From contig NZ_CP114176.1 in NCBI RefSeq assembly GCF_027186265.1, positions 3,534,001 to 3,598,000 of the forward strand: DNA of 64,000 bases. Direction: 5' to 3'. The stretch's first letter is position 1; the number at the start of each line of letters is the position of its first letter. Below the pieces are notes generated by a model, which saw only the letters and a program-made list of their open reading frames with translations, ran no database searches and was not told the DNA's origin. This DNA comes from Lentibacillus daqui. Its GTDB lineage: Bacteria; Bacillota; Bacilli; Bacillales; Amphibacillaceae. A program made the position numbers and the translations under genes. Shown piece by piece: positions 52,112-61,841 of the stretch.

Positions 52112-53038
52112 CTACTTACGTGATTTCGGATTAAACGCATCCTTAAACCCTTCGCCAATAAAGTTAATTGATAGAATCGTAAACGTAATCGCTAAACCAG
52201 GTGGAATCCAAATCCACCACTTACCGCTGAGTGTACCTGGGTCGCGGGCAGCTTGTAACATATTACCCCAGCTTGGTGTCCCCACTGGCACGCCAAATCC
52301 CAGGTAACTTAAACCTGTTTCAGCAACAATCATCGCCGCTAACAATAATGTTGCCTGGACAATAATCGTGGACATCACGTTCGGCAATAAATGCTTCATG
52401 ATTACTTTGGAAGGTCTGGTACCGATCGATATAGCACTTAAAATATATTCGTTCTCCTTCTCTGACATTACCTTGCTCCGGATAACCCTGGCAGCCCCCG
52501 TCCAGCTTAACAAACTAATGACGACAATTAATGCAAGGACACCACTATCAACAAAAATGGTTTTCAACACGATTACAAAAATCAGAAACGGGAAATTCAT
52601 CATAAAGTCGGTAAACCGCATGAGAATAGAATCCACTTTGCCTCCATAAAAACCGGAGATGGTTCCGATCAATGTGGCAATTAGAATAATAATTGCTGTG
52701 CAGGAAAAACCGATCATCAAGGATGTCCGTCCGCCATAGAGCAACATCGTCACAATGTCCCGGCCCGCTCCGTCAGCGCCCAGCCAATGTTCAGCGGATG
52801 GCATCGCATCAATTAGCCGCGGTTCAATTCGGCTTGGGTCAATATCCGTCAAAAAAGATGCCGACAACGACAAGGCTGTAACGACAACCAGAAAAATAAG
52901 ACTAATCATCGCCAAAAAATTGTGGGTAAACTTTCTACGGGCAAGCGCCCATTGTGACAAACTCTTCTTCACCGGCCTTTTCGCTTTTGACGTTGGAGGG
53001 GTCGGCTGCTCAGGCAGTTGATTTGTTATCGGATCCAT
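52112..53038 (-). CDS. appC: oligopeptide ABC transporter permease AppC
   Basis: 308 residues, last gene of an appD-F-A-B-C operon. OppC-type: N-terminal helix at 38-60 after a proline/lysine-rich tail (QLPEQPTPPTSKAKRPVKKS), the extracellular DPSRIEPRLIDAM and WLGADGAGRDI segment, five further helices and the EAA loop AISIGTRPSKVIMKHLLPNV. It forms the membrane channel with AppB. Starts 14 bases after appB. Confidence 0.92.
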   Translation of the reverse strand: MDPITNQLPEQPTPPTSKAKRPVKKSLSQWALARRKFTHNFLAMISLIFLVVVTALSLSASFLTDIDPSRIEPRLIDAMPSAEHWLGADGAGRDIVTMLLYGGRTSLMIGFSCTAIIILIATLIGTISGFYGGKVDSILMRFTDFMMNFPFLIFVIVLKTIFVDSGVLALIVVISLLSWTGAARVIRSKVMSEKENEYILSAISIGTRPSKVIMKHLLPNVMSTIIVQATLLLAAMIVAETGLSYLGFGVPVGTPSWGNMLQAARDPGTLSGKWWIWIPPGLAITFTILSINFIGEGFKDAFNPKSRK

Positions 53039-53052
53039 ATTGCATTCCCCCT

Positions 53053-54018
53053 TTAATCCAACCTGATCCTTGGGTCAACCAAGGCATACAGAATATCAGC
53101 GATTAAATTACCAAGAAGTGTCATCACGGTTAACAGCATCGTGATACCCATCACAACCGTATAGTCGCGGTTGTTAATGGAATCGACAAATAATTGCCCA
53201 ACCCCTGGATAGGTGAAAATTGTCTCTATAATGACTGACCCGCCGATAATCCCTGCCAGGTCAAATCCCAGCAAAGTAACAATCGGGATGACCGAGTTTC
53301 GTAAAATATGCTTATTATAAATTTTCCGCTCGGATGTCCCTTTTGCTCGGGCGGTTCGCACATAGTCCTTTTGGGCGCTTTCTATCATGTCATTACGTAA
53401 AAACTGCGTATAACTGGCGATCGGTAATAAGCCCAGACATAAGGATGGTAAAATGGCATGCTGCACCTTGCTAACAATATATTCCCAAGATCCTGGGCTT
53501 ACCCCGGAACCAATACTGCCCGTTGCTGGCAACCAGCCCAACTGAAAGGAAACAAAATAGATTAATAATAAGGCCGCTACAAAACTCGGCATTGCCAAAG
53601 CTAAATAATTGATAATCTGTACCCCATAATCTCCGGTTGTATTAGGCCGTCTTCCTGCATATTTGCCCATTAAAAAGGCGACTATGTACGTAATAAACAT
53701 CGCGATGACAGCCAGCAAAATGGTGTTTGGCAAGCGTGACCAAATCAAATCGGAAACAGGCATTTTATGCACGAATGATTGTCCAAAATCTCCATGTAAA
53801 AAACCGCCGATCCAATGTAAATACTGCTGATAAATCGGATCATTCAATCCCAATTTACTACGCATGTCCGCAATATATTCCGGATTTGCATTCAATGGAT
53901 CGATTTTCCCTGTCAGGGCATCCCCTGGCATTAAATGTGCCAGGAAGAATACCACAACAGAGACAAGCAAAATAATCGGGATCATGGTGACAATTCGTCG
54001 TAATGTATAAACAAACAT
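53053..54018 (-). CDS. appB: oligopeptide ABC transporter permease AppB
   Basis: 321 residues. OppB-type: MFVYTLRRIVTMIPIILLVS first helix, the DPLNANPEYIADMRSKLGLN extracellular segment, six helices in all, EAA loop TARAKGTSERKIYNKHILRN, and the C-terminal ALVDPRIRLD that closes almost every OppB/DppB. It lies 32 bases after appA and 14 before appC. Confidence 0.93.
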   Translation of the reverse strand: MFVYTLRRIVTMIPIILLVSVVVFFLAHLMPGDALTGKIDPLNANPEYIADMRSKLGLNDPIYQQYLHWIGGFLHGDFGQSFVHKMPVSDLIWSRLPNTILLAVIAMFITYIVAFLMGKYAGRRPNTTGDYGVQIINYLALAMPSFVAALLLIYFVSFQLGWLPATGSIGSGVSPGSWEYIVSKVQHAILPSLCLGLLPIASYTQFLRNDMIESAQKDYVRTARAKGTSERKIYNKHILRNSVIPIVTLLGFDLAGIIGGSVIIETIFTYPGVGQLFVDSINNRDYTVVMGITMLLTVMTLLGNLIADILYALVDPRIRLD

Positions 54019-54050
54019 GTTATTTTCCCCTTACATTTGGATTGTCTTGC

Positions 54051-55796
54051 TTAATTCGATCCACCAGCGTCTGTAACCCACCATAAGTAAGGATCCTTTA
54101 TAGCAGTAAATGAGTTCGTATGCACATTTTGCACCCGCTTATTTACGGCATAGACATCTACAGGGGTGTATAAGAAAATCATCGGTAATTCTTCATTAAC
54201 AAGTTGTTGCCACTCTACATAAGCATTCTTTCGGTAGTCGCGATCAAATGCCTTATCGCTAAGACCTTCTTCAATTAATTTATCCGATTCCTTATTCACC
54301 CAACGCGGATAATTCCAGAGGTCGTCTACTTTCCATAAGCCAGTTGGATCTGGATCACTAGCAAGCCCCCATACACCCATAAATGTTTCGACCGATTCAT
54401 CATCCTTTTCAACCGTGTCGTAGAATAAATTCATTTCCTTTAAGCTACCGCCGTTCAACTTGGCGTTGATACCAACATCCTGCCAGTTTTGCAAGATATA
54501 TTCGGCCCGCGGTTCAGAAATATCAGTTCCGGACATGGAATCAAAGTTGACCGTGAATTTTTTGCCATCCGGGTCTTCTCGCCAACCATCGTCATCCACG
54601 TCTTTGTAACCCGTTTCATCCAACAGTTTTTTCGCTTTCTCCGGATCGTAATCATAGGTTGTTAGTTCGGATTCATCTGCTTTGGCCCAACTGACAGGCG
54701 GCATTGGTGCTTCGATTAATTCACCCAATCCATTGGAGAAGGAATCAAGGATGCCTTGCCGGTCAATTGCATATGCCATGGCCTGACGCAGTTTTTTGTT
54801 TTCAAATTTGTCGTTATCCATGATGTTTTTCTTCTCTTTTTTATCCCAATGACCAAATTTAAATCCAATATACGTAAAGCTTAAAGCTGATTCTTCATGA
54901 AGATCCAGATTATCCGATTCTTTAACCTCTTCATATTGGCTGCTTGGAATTTTCATAACGTCGATTTCACCATTTTTCAAGGAACCAGAAGCCAATGAGC
55001 CGTCAATGACTTTATAAACGACACCATCCAGATATGGCTCACCTTGCCAGTAATCATCAAACCGCTCCAACTCAACCATTTCCCCCGGAACAATCTTTTT
55101 CACTTTAAATGGCCCAGTACCAATTGGATTTTTCCGCACTTGATCCGAATCTGGCAAATCCTTCACCGCAATATCTTTGTAATAATGTTTTGGCATCGGA
55201 TAGCTCCATAGATTATCGATCGTGTTTGGTGCAACATCGGTCAAATGCACCACAATCGTCTTATCGTCTTTGATATCGATACCAGAGATATCATCAGCTT
55301 TACCCTGCTGGTATTCCTTTGCCCCTTCGATCATTTCTACATTGGGAAACCGTGATCCCTCATAATCCGGATCGGCAATCACTTCATACGCATAGGCAAT
55401 ATCTTCGGCAACGAGCGGCTCACCGTCATGCCACTTAATATCGTCTTTGATCGTAAGGGTAACAGTTTTGGCATCTTTATCAACTTCATAATCAGTCATG
55501 CCAGGTTCTGGTTCCAGTTCGTCATTCGTCTGTACTAATTCATCTGTCATAAAGTCAAGAATATGTTTATCATCTTCCCCTTCATACAACCCCGGTTCCA
55601 GCAAACCCTTAAAAGGCTGCCCAAAACCGTACGTTACTTTACCACCTTTTTGCGGCTCACCTGCTTTGGCCTTTTCACCACTATCAGATCCGGAATCTGT
55701 TTCTGTCTCACCGTCTGTAGTAGTATCCGCACAAGCAGCCAAAACCATGGACAGAGCAAAAACAAGCGTTAACAATAACCAGAATTTCCTTTTCAA
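54051..55796 (-). CDS. appA: oligopeptide-binding lipoprotein AppA
   Basis: 581 residues, SBP family 5. Signal peptide with lipobox L-A-A-C (Cys22) followed by an acidic, low-complexity linker (DTTTDGETETDSGSDSG). The family signature around WHDGEPLVAEDIAYAYEVIA (about 125-145), NPIGTGPFKVKKI and RQAMAYAIDRQGIL are present. It captures peptides at the outer face and delivers them to AppB/AppC. The surface is very acidic, as expected for a halophile. Peptide specificity unknown. Confidence 0.93.
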   Translation of the reverse strand: MKRKFWLLLTLVFALSMVLAACADTTTDGETETDSGSDSGEKAKAGEPQKGGKVTYGFGQPFKGLLEPGLYEGEDDKHILDFMTDELVQTNDELEPEPGMTDYEVDKDAKTVTLTIKDDIKWHDGEPLVAEDIAYAYEVIADPDYEGSRFPNVEMIEGAKEYQQGKADDISGIDIKDDKTIVVHLTDVAPNTIDNLWSYPMPKHYYKDIAVKDLPDSDQVRKNPIGTGPFKVKKIVPGEMVELERFDDYWQGEPYLDGVVYKVIDGSLASGSLKNGEIDVMKIPSSQYEEVKESDNLDLHEESALSFTYIGFKFGHWDKKEKKNIMDNDKFENKKLRQAMAYAIDRQGILDSFSNGLGELIEAPMPPVSWAKADESELTTYDYDPEKAKKLLDETGYKDVDDDGWREDPDGKKFTVNFDSMSGTDISEPRAEYILQNWQDVGINAKLNGGSLKEMNLFYDTVEKDDESVETFMGVWGLASDPDPTGLWKVDDLWNYPRWVNKESDKLIEEGLSDKAFDRDYRKNAYVEWQQLVNEELPMIFLYTPVDVYAVNKRVQNVHTNSFTAIKDPYLWWVTDAGGSN

Positions 55797-55826
55797 CTAA
55801 TATTCCCCCTCGTAAAATATTAATCT

Positions 55827-56846
55827 TTAATCATCCTGATACAAGAGACATGCGACCTGTTGATTAGGCCTCACCTCCTTCAGCGTTGGTACGATTTCTT
55901 TACATTTCTCCATCGCAACCGGACACCTGGTATGGAATACACATCCTGTTGGCGGATTTTGTGGGCTTGGCACATCTCCTTGTAAAATAATGCGTTCTTT
56001 TTTCTTTAATGGATCTGGTTCTGGAATTGCTGATGTTAGCGCTTTAGTATATGGATGCAATGGTTCATGGTAAATTGCGTCCTTATCACCAATTTCAACT
56101 AAATGCCCCAAATACATGACACCAATCCGGTCACTCATATGTTTCACAACACTGAGATCATGGGCAATAAATAAATATGTTAGATCAAATTCATCCTGCA
56201 GTTCTTTTAACAAGTTCAATACTTGGGACTGAATCGATACATCTAATGCACTGACCGGTTCATCGGCAACAATCAGCTTGGGATTAAGAGCTAATGAACG
56301 AGCAATACCAATTCGCTGCCGCTGTCCACCCGAAAATTCATGCGGATATTTGTAATAATCTTCTTCACGCAGGCCAACCCGACGTAACAGTGCTTTGACA
56401 TCGTTCCGTAATGCTTTGTGAGATTGCTTCGTATAATTGCGCAGGGGTTCATCAACTAAATGGCCAACCATCATTTTGGGATTCAAGGAAGCATATGGAT
56501 CTTGAAAAACCATTTGAAAATCCTGACGTGCCTTGCGCAATGCGGGCCCGCTCAAACTGGTAATATCTTTGCCATCAAAAATAATTTGTCCATCCGTTGA
56601 CTCGGTCAGCCTGAGGATAGTTCGGCCGGCTGTTGACTTTCCACAGCCCGATTCACCTACAAGACCAAATGTTTCTCCCTTCTTTAATGTTAGTGAAATA
56701 TCATCAACTGCTTTCACATTGCCAACCTTCCGTTTAAAAAATCCAGCGTGTACTGGATAATATTTTTTTAAATGCTTGACGTCTAACAAAACATCTTTAT
56801 CGGCTAAATTCTTTTTCTCCTTCACGGATAGGCTTCGTTCACTCAT
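55827..56846 (-). CDS. appF: oligopeptide ABC transporter ATPase AppF
   Basis: 339 residues from the ATG at 56846 (a longer frame reaches into appD). One ABC domain: Walker A LVGESGCGKSTAGR, Q-loop FQDPYASLNPKM, signature FSGGQRQRIGIARSL, Walker B LIVADEPVSALD, H-loop FIAHDLSVV, and the C-terminal oligopeptide/nickel-type cysteine motif (GCVFHTRCPVAMEKC). Its start is 4 bases after the appD stop. Confidence 0.94.
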   Translation of the reverse strand: MSERSLSVKEKKNLADKDVLLDVKHLKKYYPVHAGFFKRKVGNVKAVDDISLTLKKGETFGLVGESGCGKSTAGRTILRLTESTDGQIIFDGKDITSLSGPALRKARQDFQMVFQDPYASLNPKMMVGHLVDEPLRNYTKQSHKALRNDVKALLRRVGLREEDYYKYPHEFSGGQRQRIGIARSLALNPKLIVADEPVSALDVSIQSQVLNLLKELQDEFDLTYLFIAHDLSVVKHMSDRIGVMYLGHLVEIGDKDAIYHEPLHPYTKALTSAIPEPDPLKKKERIILQGDVPSPQNPPTGCVFHTRCPVAMEKCKEIVPTLKEVRPNQQVACLLYQDD

Positions 56847-56850
56847 AACC

Positions 56851-57879
56851 TCACTTCCTTCTTCGCACCTGTTGTGTATTGTCTGGATAACACGTATTAT
56901 AAAGAAGGCATCTGGCATACTGTCCTTCAGCAACCTCGGCAAGCTTTGGCGTTACCTTGGTACAATCCCCGAATGCCTTTGGACAACGATCAGCAAACCG
57001 GCAGCCAACGTGTGGCATATTTTCAAGTGATGGAACCACACCGTCAATAGTATTTAATTTTTCAGCATTCTCGTCCATCCGTGGTATACTGCTTAACAGC
57101 GACTCCGTATAAGGATGTTTTGGTTTGGTAAACAATTCGACTACATTGGCTGTCTCCACAATCTGCCCCGCATACATGACAATCACACGATCAGCCATTT
57201 CCGCGACAACACCCAGATCGTGTGTAATTAGCATAATCGCCATATCCTCTTTATCCTGGATTTCCTTCAACAACTCCAAAATCTGTGCCTGAACGGTTAC
57301 GTCAAGTGCGGTTGTCGGCTCATCGGCAATCAACAATTTTGGATGTAACGCAATCGCCATGGCAATCATCACCCGCTGCCGCATTCCTCCTGAAAGCTGA
57401 TGCGGATATTCGTCGATAATCTTTTCCGGCCGCGAGATACCGACCTGCTTTAATAAATGAATTGCCTTTTCCCGTGCTTCCTTTTTGGTCAACTCCACGT
57501 GGTTAAATAGTACCTCCATCAATTGCGAACCGATCGTGAATACCGGATTCAGTGCGGTCATCGGTTCCTGGAAGATCATCGCAATATCTTTCCCACGTAC
57601 TTTATTCATTTCTTTATCTGTCTTTTTCGTTAAATCTTCGCCATTGAATATGATATTGCCGGAAGAAATTTTAGAATTCTGTTTGGGCAACAGCTGCATG
57701 ATGGATAGCGACATCACACTCTTGCCGCAACCCGATTCACCAACGACACAGACAACCTCTCTTGGCTTTACTTCTAAGCTAATATCGACTACCGCATGTT
57801 GTAATTCCCCATCGATGATAAAACCTGTATGTAAATGATTGACCTGAAGCAGACTGTTCTCTTGCTGATCTTGTGCCAA
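56851..57879 (-). CDS. appD: oligopeptide ABC transporter ATPase AppD
   Basis: 342 residues, first gene of the operon. Walker A VVGESGCGKSVMSL, Q-loop IFQEPMTALNPV, signature LSGGMRQRVMIAMAI, Walker B LLIADEPTTALD, H-loop LITHDLGVV and the C-terminal cysteine motif VGCRFADRCPKAFGDC. The gene order D-F-A-B-C is that of B. subtilis app rather than opp (A-B-C-D-F), which is the reason for the symbols. Start ATG after GAAGGGAGTGAAGG. Confidence 0.93.
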   Translation of the reverse strand: MAQDQQENSLLQVNHLHTGFIIDGELQHAVVDISLEVKPREVVCVVGESGCGKSVMSLSIMQLLPKQNSKISSGNIIFNGEDLTKKTDKEMNKVRGKDIAMIFQEPMTALNPVFTIGSQLMEVLFNHVELTKKEAREKAIHLLKQVGISRPEKIIDEYPHQLSGGMRQRVMIAMAIALHPKLLIADEPTTALDVTVQAQILELLKEIQDKEDMAIMLITHDLGVVAEMADRVIVMYAGQIVETANVVELFTKPKHPYTESLLSSIPRMDENAEKLNTIDGVVPSLENMPHVGCRFADRCPKAFGDCTKVTPKLAEVAEGQYARCLLYNTCYPDNTQQVRRRK

Positions 57880-58077
57880 TCAGCCTTCACTCCCTTCACA
57901 ACTTGGTTAAGATCGCAAAAATGATGACAAAAATAGTTGATTCGATCAGGCGACAAAACAGTTTACAATATAACTACTATATTTTCATAAGTATGTAACA
58001 TGATTGTAAAATAACAATTATTTATTTTAGTATAAATTATTTTCTGAATGTTAACAAGCCCCCTTTTCACATATTTA

Positions 58078-58141
58078 CAAAAAAATGGGGCAAAACCCGT
58101 CCGCCATTTTCATTCATTCGTGTGGCGGGGGGGTCTGCCCC
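58078..58141 (-). terminator. terminator of the ypuA-like gene
   Basis: Outer arms GGGGCA / TGCCCC and inner CCGCCA / TGGCGG with a 15-base loop; a T-run (AAAAAAAT on the plus strand) follows on the minus strand. Confidence 0.8.
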
Positions 58142-58155
58142 AAGATCTATTCCGA

Positions 58156-59082
58156 TTAACCAAATAAGCCTTTGAAGAAGTTGATGATCAGTTGGAAAAG
58201 CTCCTTAAAGAAATTGGCAACTTTCTGCCAGAAGCTAGGGTCAATGTCATCGATTTTGTTTTTTACCTTTGACGCGATATCACTAAGTTGGTCTTTCACT
58301 TTACCAAAGTCAATGTCCAGATCACGCATTTTGTCGAACAGGTTAGTCAGCATTTGTCGATCCTGTTCGCTCAGGTTGACCTCCATTTTATCCAGCTGGT
58401 CTTTGACAATTTGTTCGACTTCCTCCTTGGTAGCAGGATCTTTTTCGGCGATTTCCTTTTTAATATCAGTAAATAATTCACTTACCTTTTCCTCATTCAG
58501 CCCATCTTTTTCTGCCAGATCGGTAGCGGCGTCCAATTCATCGTTCGCCAGTTCCATCCGTTCTTTATCCAATTCAACACCTTGTACATCATAGGCCTTG
58601 TAAATACCGGTTAATGCGGAGTGCCCGCTCACCTTGACCGGCGATACGACATCGACAGTTGCATCCTCTACCCCTGCCGTTAATAATGCATTGGCATACA
58701 TTTCGCTCGTTACCTCCGTGATATTATCCGGTGTAACAATATTGATGGTTAACCCTTTTCCTTTTTCCTCCCTGGTGATTTTTGCCGATGAATACATGTG
58801 TGAATGTGGATCACCATCAATGTAATTGGCAATGTCCTGTCCCGTAACATTATATTCCTCTACATCATCGGGATTGGTTACTTTCAGCAGGTCACGGACT
58901 TTTTGCTTTTGCTCGGCGGTTAATGTATCACCATAAACGACAACCGGCACACCCAGTTTTTCATTTATACTATCGGAATTATCGTTTGCTCCATCAGTGG
59001 CCATGACAGGTAATGAAATCCCGGTAATCAGGCCAATTAATACAAGCATCATAACGAGTTTCTTCCATAATTGTTGTCTCAT
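58156..59082 (-). CDS. ypuA: YpuA-like DUF1002 protein
   Basis: 308 residues. Signal peptide 1-29 (VLIGLITGISLPVMA). The DUF1002 domain fills the rest: GVPVVVYGDTLTAEQKQKVR, YSSAKITREEKGKGLTINIV, NALLTAGVEDATVDVVSPVK and GHSALTGIYKAYD. A long helical part (about 195-280) and an amphipathic C-terminal helix (FWQKVANFFKELFQLIINFF) could attach it to the membrane surface. Secreted or envelope-associated; function unknown. Monocistronic with its own terminator. Confidence 0.92.
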   Translation of the reverse strand: MRQQLWKKLVMMLVLIGLITGISLPVMATDGANDNSDSINEKLGVPVVVYGDTLTAEQKQKVRDLLKVTNPDDVEEYNVTGQDIANYIDGDPHSHMYSSAKITREEKGKGLTINIVTPDNITEVTSEMYANALLTAGVEDATVDVVSPVKVSGHSALTGIYKAYDVQGVELDKERMELANDELDAATDLAEKDGLNEEKVSELFTDIKKEIAEKDPATKEEVEQIVKDQLDKMEVNLSEQDRQMLTNLFDKMRDLDIDFGKVKDQLSDIASKVKNKIDDIDPSFWQKVANFFKELFQLIINFFKGLFG

Positions 59083-59339
59083 ATCGTTGTCCCCTTTTCA
59101 TTTGCTTCCACTATACTATTCGTGAACACATGCTTATTTCTATTCCTTCATCGGATAAATCATAACCAGATTATAACCTATTACGCTTAAATAAGACACC
59201 AAAAAATAGGTTCATATAATTGAAGAATTTGTGTACATGAACCATTTTTAACATTATTTGAGCATAAAACTTTCCTTTTATTCGTTTCCTATTTATTATT
59301 TAGGTTGACGAATTAAATGTCCGAAAGAGGGTATTCACA

Positions 59340-60593
59340 ATCGTTGATCAACAGGAACGTATAGTAAAGCGAAATTTGGCGATCATGTGGTTTGCCAATT
59401 TTTTTGTTGCTAGCAGTATGACGATGATTTTGCCATTCCTTTCTTTGTACATTGAATCATACGGGAACTTCTCCGCTTCCTATGTACAAAACTGGTCTGG
59501 CTGGATTTTTGGTATTACATTTGTCACGGCACTTATTTTTTCTCCGATTTGGGGGCGTATCGGTGACAAATATGGAAGAAAACGTGTTTTAATCATTTCT
59601 GCAACAGGTCTTGGCATCTCCATTTTGTTAATGGGATTTGCCACAAACGTATGGCAGCTATTTATATTACGATTTATCATGGGTGTATTTACTGGGTTTA
59701 TCCCGATATCGCAAGCCTTTATCGCAACCCAGACACCGAAGCGTATTGCTGGCCGTGTCCTGGGAACCTTACAAACCGGAAGTATTACTGGCCAGTTGAT
59801 GGGGCCGCTCATCGGTGGAGCCTTTGCAGATGTATTCGGATATGCAGCTACATTTCGTTGGACTTCGATTTCCATTTTCATATCCGGAATTCTTGTATAT
59901 GTTGGGGTTAAGGAATTAATGATTTCATTTGCCGATGATAAAGATAGCAAAAGCTCTTATTCCAGTAAAGAGGTCATCGCTCACATCTTTTCTCGCCCTG
60001 TATTGCTCGTTGTCATGTTCATTTCCATGCTTGTGCAGGTTGCCCACTTTAGTGTACAGCCGATTTTATCATTGTATGTGAACGAACTGCATGGGTCAGC
60101 AAATATTGCCTTTTATTCCGGGCTCGCCTTTTCCGCAGCAGGCCTTGGCAATCTGTTCATGGCAAGACGTTGGGGACGCTTGGGTGACCGTATTGGTTAT
60201 ATTAAAATAGTAATCTTCTTATTATTCATGGCGGGGATTGTCTATTTCCCAGCAGCTTTTGTCACGAACATCTGGCAATTAGTTATCCTAAGGTTCTTCC
60301 TCGGAATAGCGATTGGCGGCATTATTCCGGTACGAATTGCTTACATCAGGCAAGAGGCGCCATTAGCGATTCAGGGGGAAGTCCTCGGATACAACACATC
60401 GCTACGTTTTGCCGGAAATATTATCGGTCCCATGCTTGGTGGCATGTTAGCAGGATTCTTCGGCATTTCCAGTGTATTTTTTGTTACCAGTGGTTTGCTC
60501 GTTTTAAGTGGAATCATCATGCTCATCACCTGGTACCGCAGTGAATATCAAGGAAATCACGCACATCGGCGATTATCATCACATCATAGCTAG
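59340..60593 (+). CDS. MFS multidrug efflux-type transporter, apparent ATC start
   Basis: 417 residues if started at ATC 59340 (8 bases after GAGGG), giving IVDQQERIVKRNLAIMWFAN; the first standard start in frame is TTG 59376 (405 residues), without a clear ribosome site, cutting off the basic cytosolic tail. Twelve membrane helices. MFS motif A GRIGDKYGRKRVL in loop 2-3 and its second copy RRWGRLGDRIGYI in loop 8-9; the drug:H+ antiporter motif LQTGSITGQLMGPLIGG in helix 5. It resembles YfmO/MdtG-type efflux pumps. Substrate unknown. Confidence 0.9.
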   Translation: MVDQQERIVKRNLAIMWFANFFVASSMTMILPFLSLYIESYGNFSASYVQNWSGWIFGITFVTALIFSPIWGRIGDKYGRKRVLIISATGLGISILLMGFATNVWQLFILRFIMGVFTGFIPISQAFIATQTPKRIAGRVLGTLQTGSITGQLMGPLIGGAFADVFGYAATFRWTSISIFISGILVYVGVKELMISFADDKDSKSSYSSKEVIAHIFSRPVLLVVMFISMLVQVAHFSVQPILSLYVNELHGSANIAFYSGLAFSAAGLGNLFMARRWGRLGDRIGYIKIVIFLLFMAGIVYFPAAFVTNIWQLVILRFFLGIAIGGIIPVRIAYIRQEAPLAIQGEVLGYNTSLRFAGNIIGPMLGGMLAGFFGISSVFFVTSGLLVLSGIIMLITWYRSEYQGNHAHRRLSSHHS

Positions 60594-60602
60594 GTGGGAC
60601 CC

Positions 60603-60622
60603 GGGGACGGTTCTCCTGTCCC
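60603..60622. repeat. GGGGAC...GTCCC inverted repeat
   Basis: GGGGACGGTTCTCCTGTCCC directly behind the MFS gene. The same class as the repeat after recQ (16244-16271); likely terminator. Confidence 0.5.
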
Positions 60623-60699
60623 ATCATTTTTTACATAAAATCATAACGGGGATGCGATCTCCTTTGTCATGAAGAAAAATTTGCTTGAATTCCAGCCAA

Positions 60700-60846
60700 T
60701 TGGTTAGCTTTCGTGGGTTTTCGATCAACTTTGCGACTGCCTCGATCTACTTCCGTGCGTTTTCGATCGACTTTGCAACCGGTTCGATCAGCTTTCGCGC
60801 ACTCTCGATCAACTTTATAACCAGCGCGATCGAATTTCATAAAAAA
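60700..60846. repeat. tandem repeat with exact 21-bp period, seven units
   Basis: TCGATC (GCGATC in the last) starts at 60721, 60742, 60763, 60784, 60805 and 60826, always 21 bases apart, with an eroded unit at 60700. Consensus TCGATCAACTTTNNNNNCNNN. On the minus strand it reads as heptapeptides of the type K-V-D-R-x-x-x inside a 64-residue open frame, but there is no convincing ribosome site and it overlaps the oppF terminator. Confidence 0.85.
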
Positions 60847-60879
60847 ACCGGACACGTTCATGCGAATGTGTCCGGTTTT
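60844..60879 (-). terminator. terminator of the opp operon
   Basis: Perfect 12-bp stem AAAACCGGACAC / GTGTCCGGTTTT with a 12-base loop, 16 bases after the oppF stop codon, with a T-run on the minus strand. Confidence 0.9.
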
Positions 60880-60894
60880 GTCTAAATCTACATC

Positions 60895-61839
60895 TTATTT
60901 TTGTTTATAATTCGCCTTGCATTCTTCAAACTCTTTTTCTGAGCCGTAAACAAAATGACCAGGTGCAATCTCCCGCATTTTGACCTCATCCGCTTCTGTA
61001 TATTGATGATCTTCCGGATGGTAGGCCTGCCGCACGCGTGAACGTTCGTAATCGGGATCAGGCAGCGGAATCGCCGATAGCAGTGATTGCGTATATGGAT
61101 GCATTGGATTACGGTACAAATCTTCAGCAGGTGCAAGCTCGACCAATTTGCCAAAATACATGACGCCGATCCGGTCACTGATATACTTGACCATCGATAA
61201 GTCATGGGCAATAAACATGTAGGTCAACCCTTTTTCTTTTTGCAGCTTTTTCATCAGATTAACGACTTGTGCCTGAATCGAAACATCCAAGGCGGAGATT
61301 GGTTCATCCGCAATAATGAATTCGGGATCCACTGCCAATGCCCGAGCAATTCCGATGCGCTGCCGTTGTCCTCCAGAAAATTCGTGTGGGTAACGATTCG
61401 CATGCTCGCGATTCAAACCAACTGTTTCCAGGAGTGAATACACCTTTTCCATCCGATCCTTTTGTGATTTGGCAAGGCCATGAATGTCAATCCCCTCGGC
61501 AATCAGATCCGAGACCTTCATCCTTGGGTTCAATGATGCATATGGGTCCTGGAAAATCATCTGCATTTTTCGATGAAGTTCTTTCAATTGTGCCTTAGAC
61601 TTTTTCTCATGCACATTTACTCCCCGATATAGCACTTCTCCATCGGTTGCTTGGTATAAACGGATAATTGCCCGGCCAGTGGTTGACTTCCCACAGCCGG
61701 ATTCGCCAACAAGCCCCAATGTTTCACCTTTATAAATATCAAATGTTACTCCATCGACAGCACGAACTTCTTTTGGCTTTCCCACGTTAAAATGCTGTTT
61801 CAGGTTTTTTACTTCCAATAATTTTTCCATTTCCGCCAT
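60895..61839 (-). CDS. oppF: oligopeptide ABC transporter ATPase OppF
   Basis: 314 residues. Walker A LVGESGCGKSTTGR, Q-loop IFQDPYASLNPRM, signature FSGGQRQRIGIARAL, Walker B FIIADEPISALD, H-loop FIAHDLSMV. The C-terminus lacks the four-cysteine motif of AppF/AppD and ends in an acidic tail (YGSEKEFEECKANYKQK), as in B. subtilis OppF. It follows oppD by 2 bases. Confidence 0.94.
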   Translation of the reverse strand: MAEMEKLLEVKNLKQHFNVGKPKEVRAVDGVTFDIYKGETLGLVGESGCGKSTTGRAIIRLYQATDGEVLYRGVNVHEKKSKAQLKELHRKMQMIFQDPYASLNPRMKVSDLIAEGIDIHGLAKSQKDRMEKVYSLLETVGLNREHANRYPHEFSGGQRQRIGIARALAVDPEFIIADEPISALDVSIQAQVVNLMKKLQKEKGLTYMFIAHDLSMVKYISDRIGVMYFGKLVELAPAEDLYRNPMHPYTQSLLSAIPLPDPDYERSRVRQAYHPEDHQYTEADEVKMREIAPGHFVYGSEKEFEECKANYKQK

Positions 61840-61841
61840 TG

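Noticed and set aside
60667..60861. 64-residue minus-strand open frame with K-V-D-R repeats
   Set aside because: It coincides with the 21-bp array and the oppF terminator and lacks a ribosome site; listed as repeat instead, with coding left as a question.
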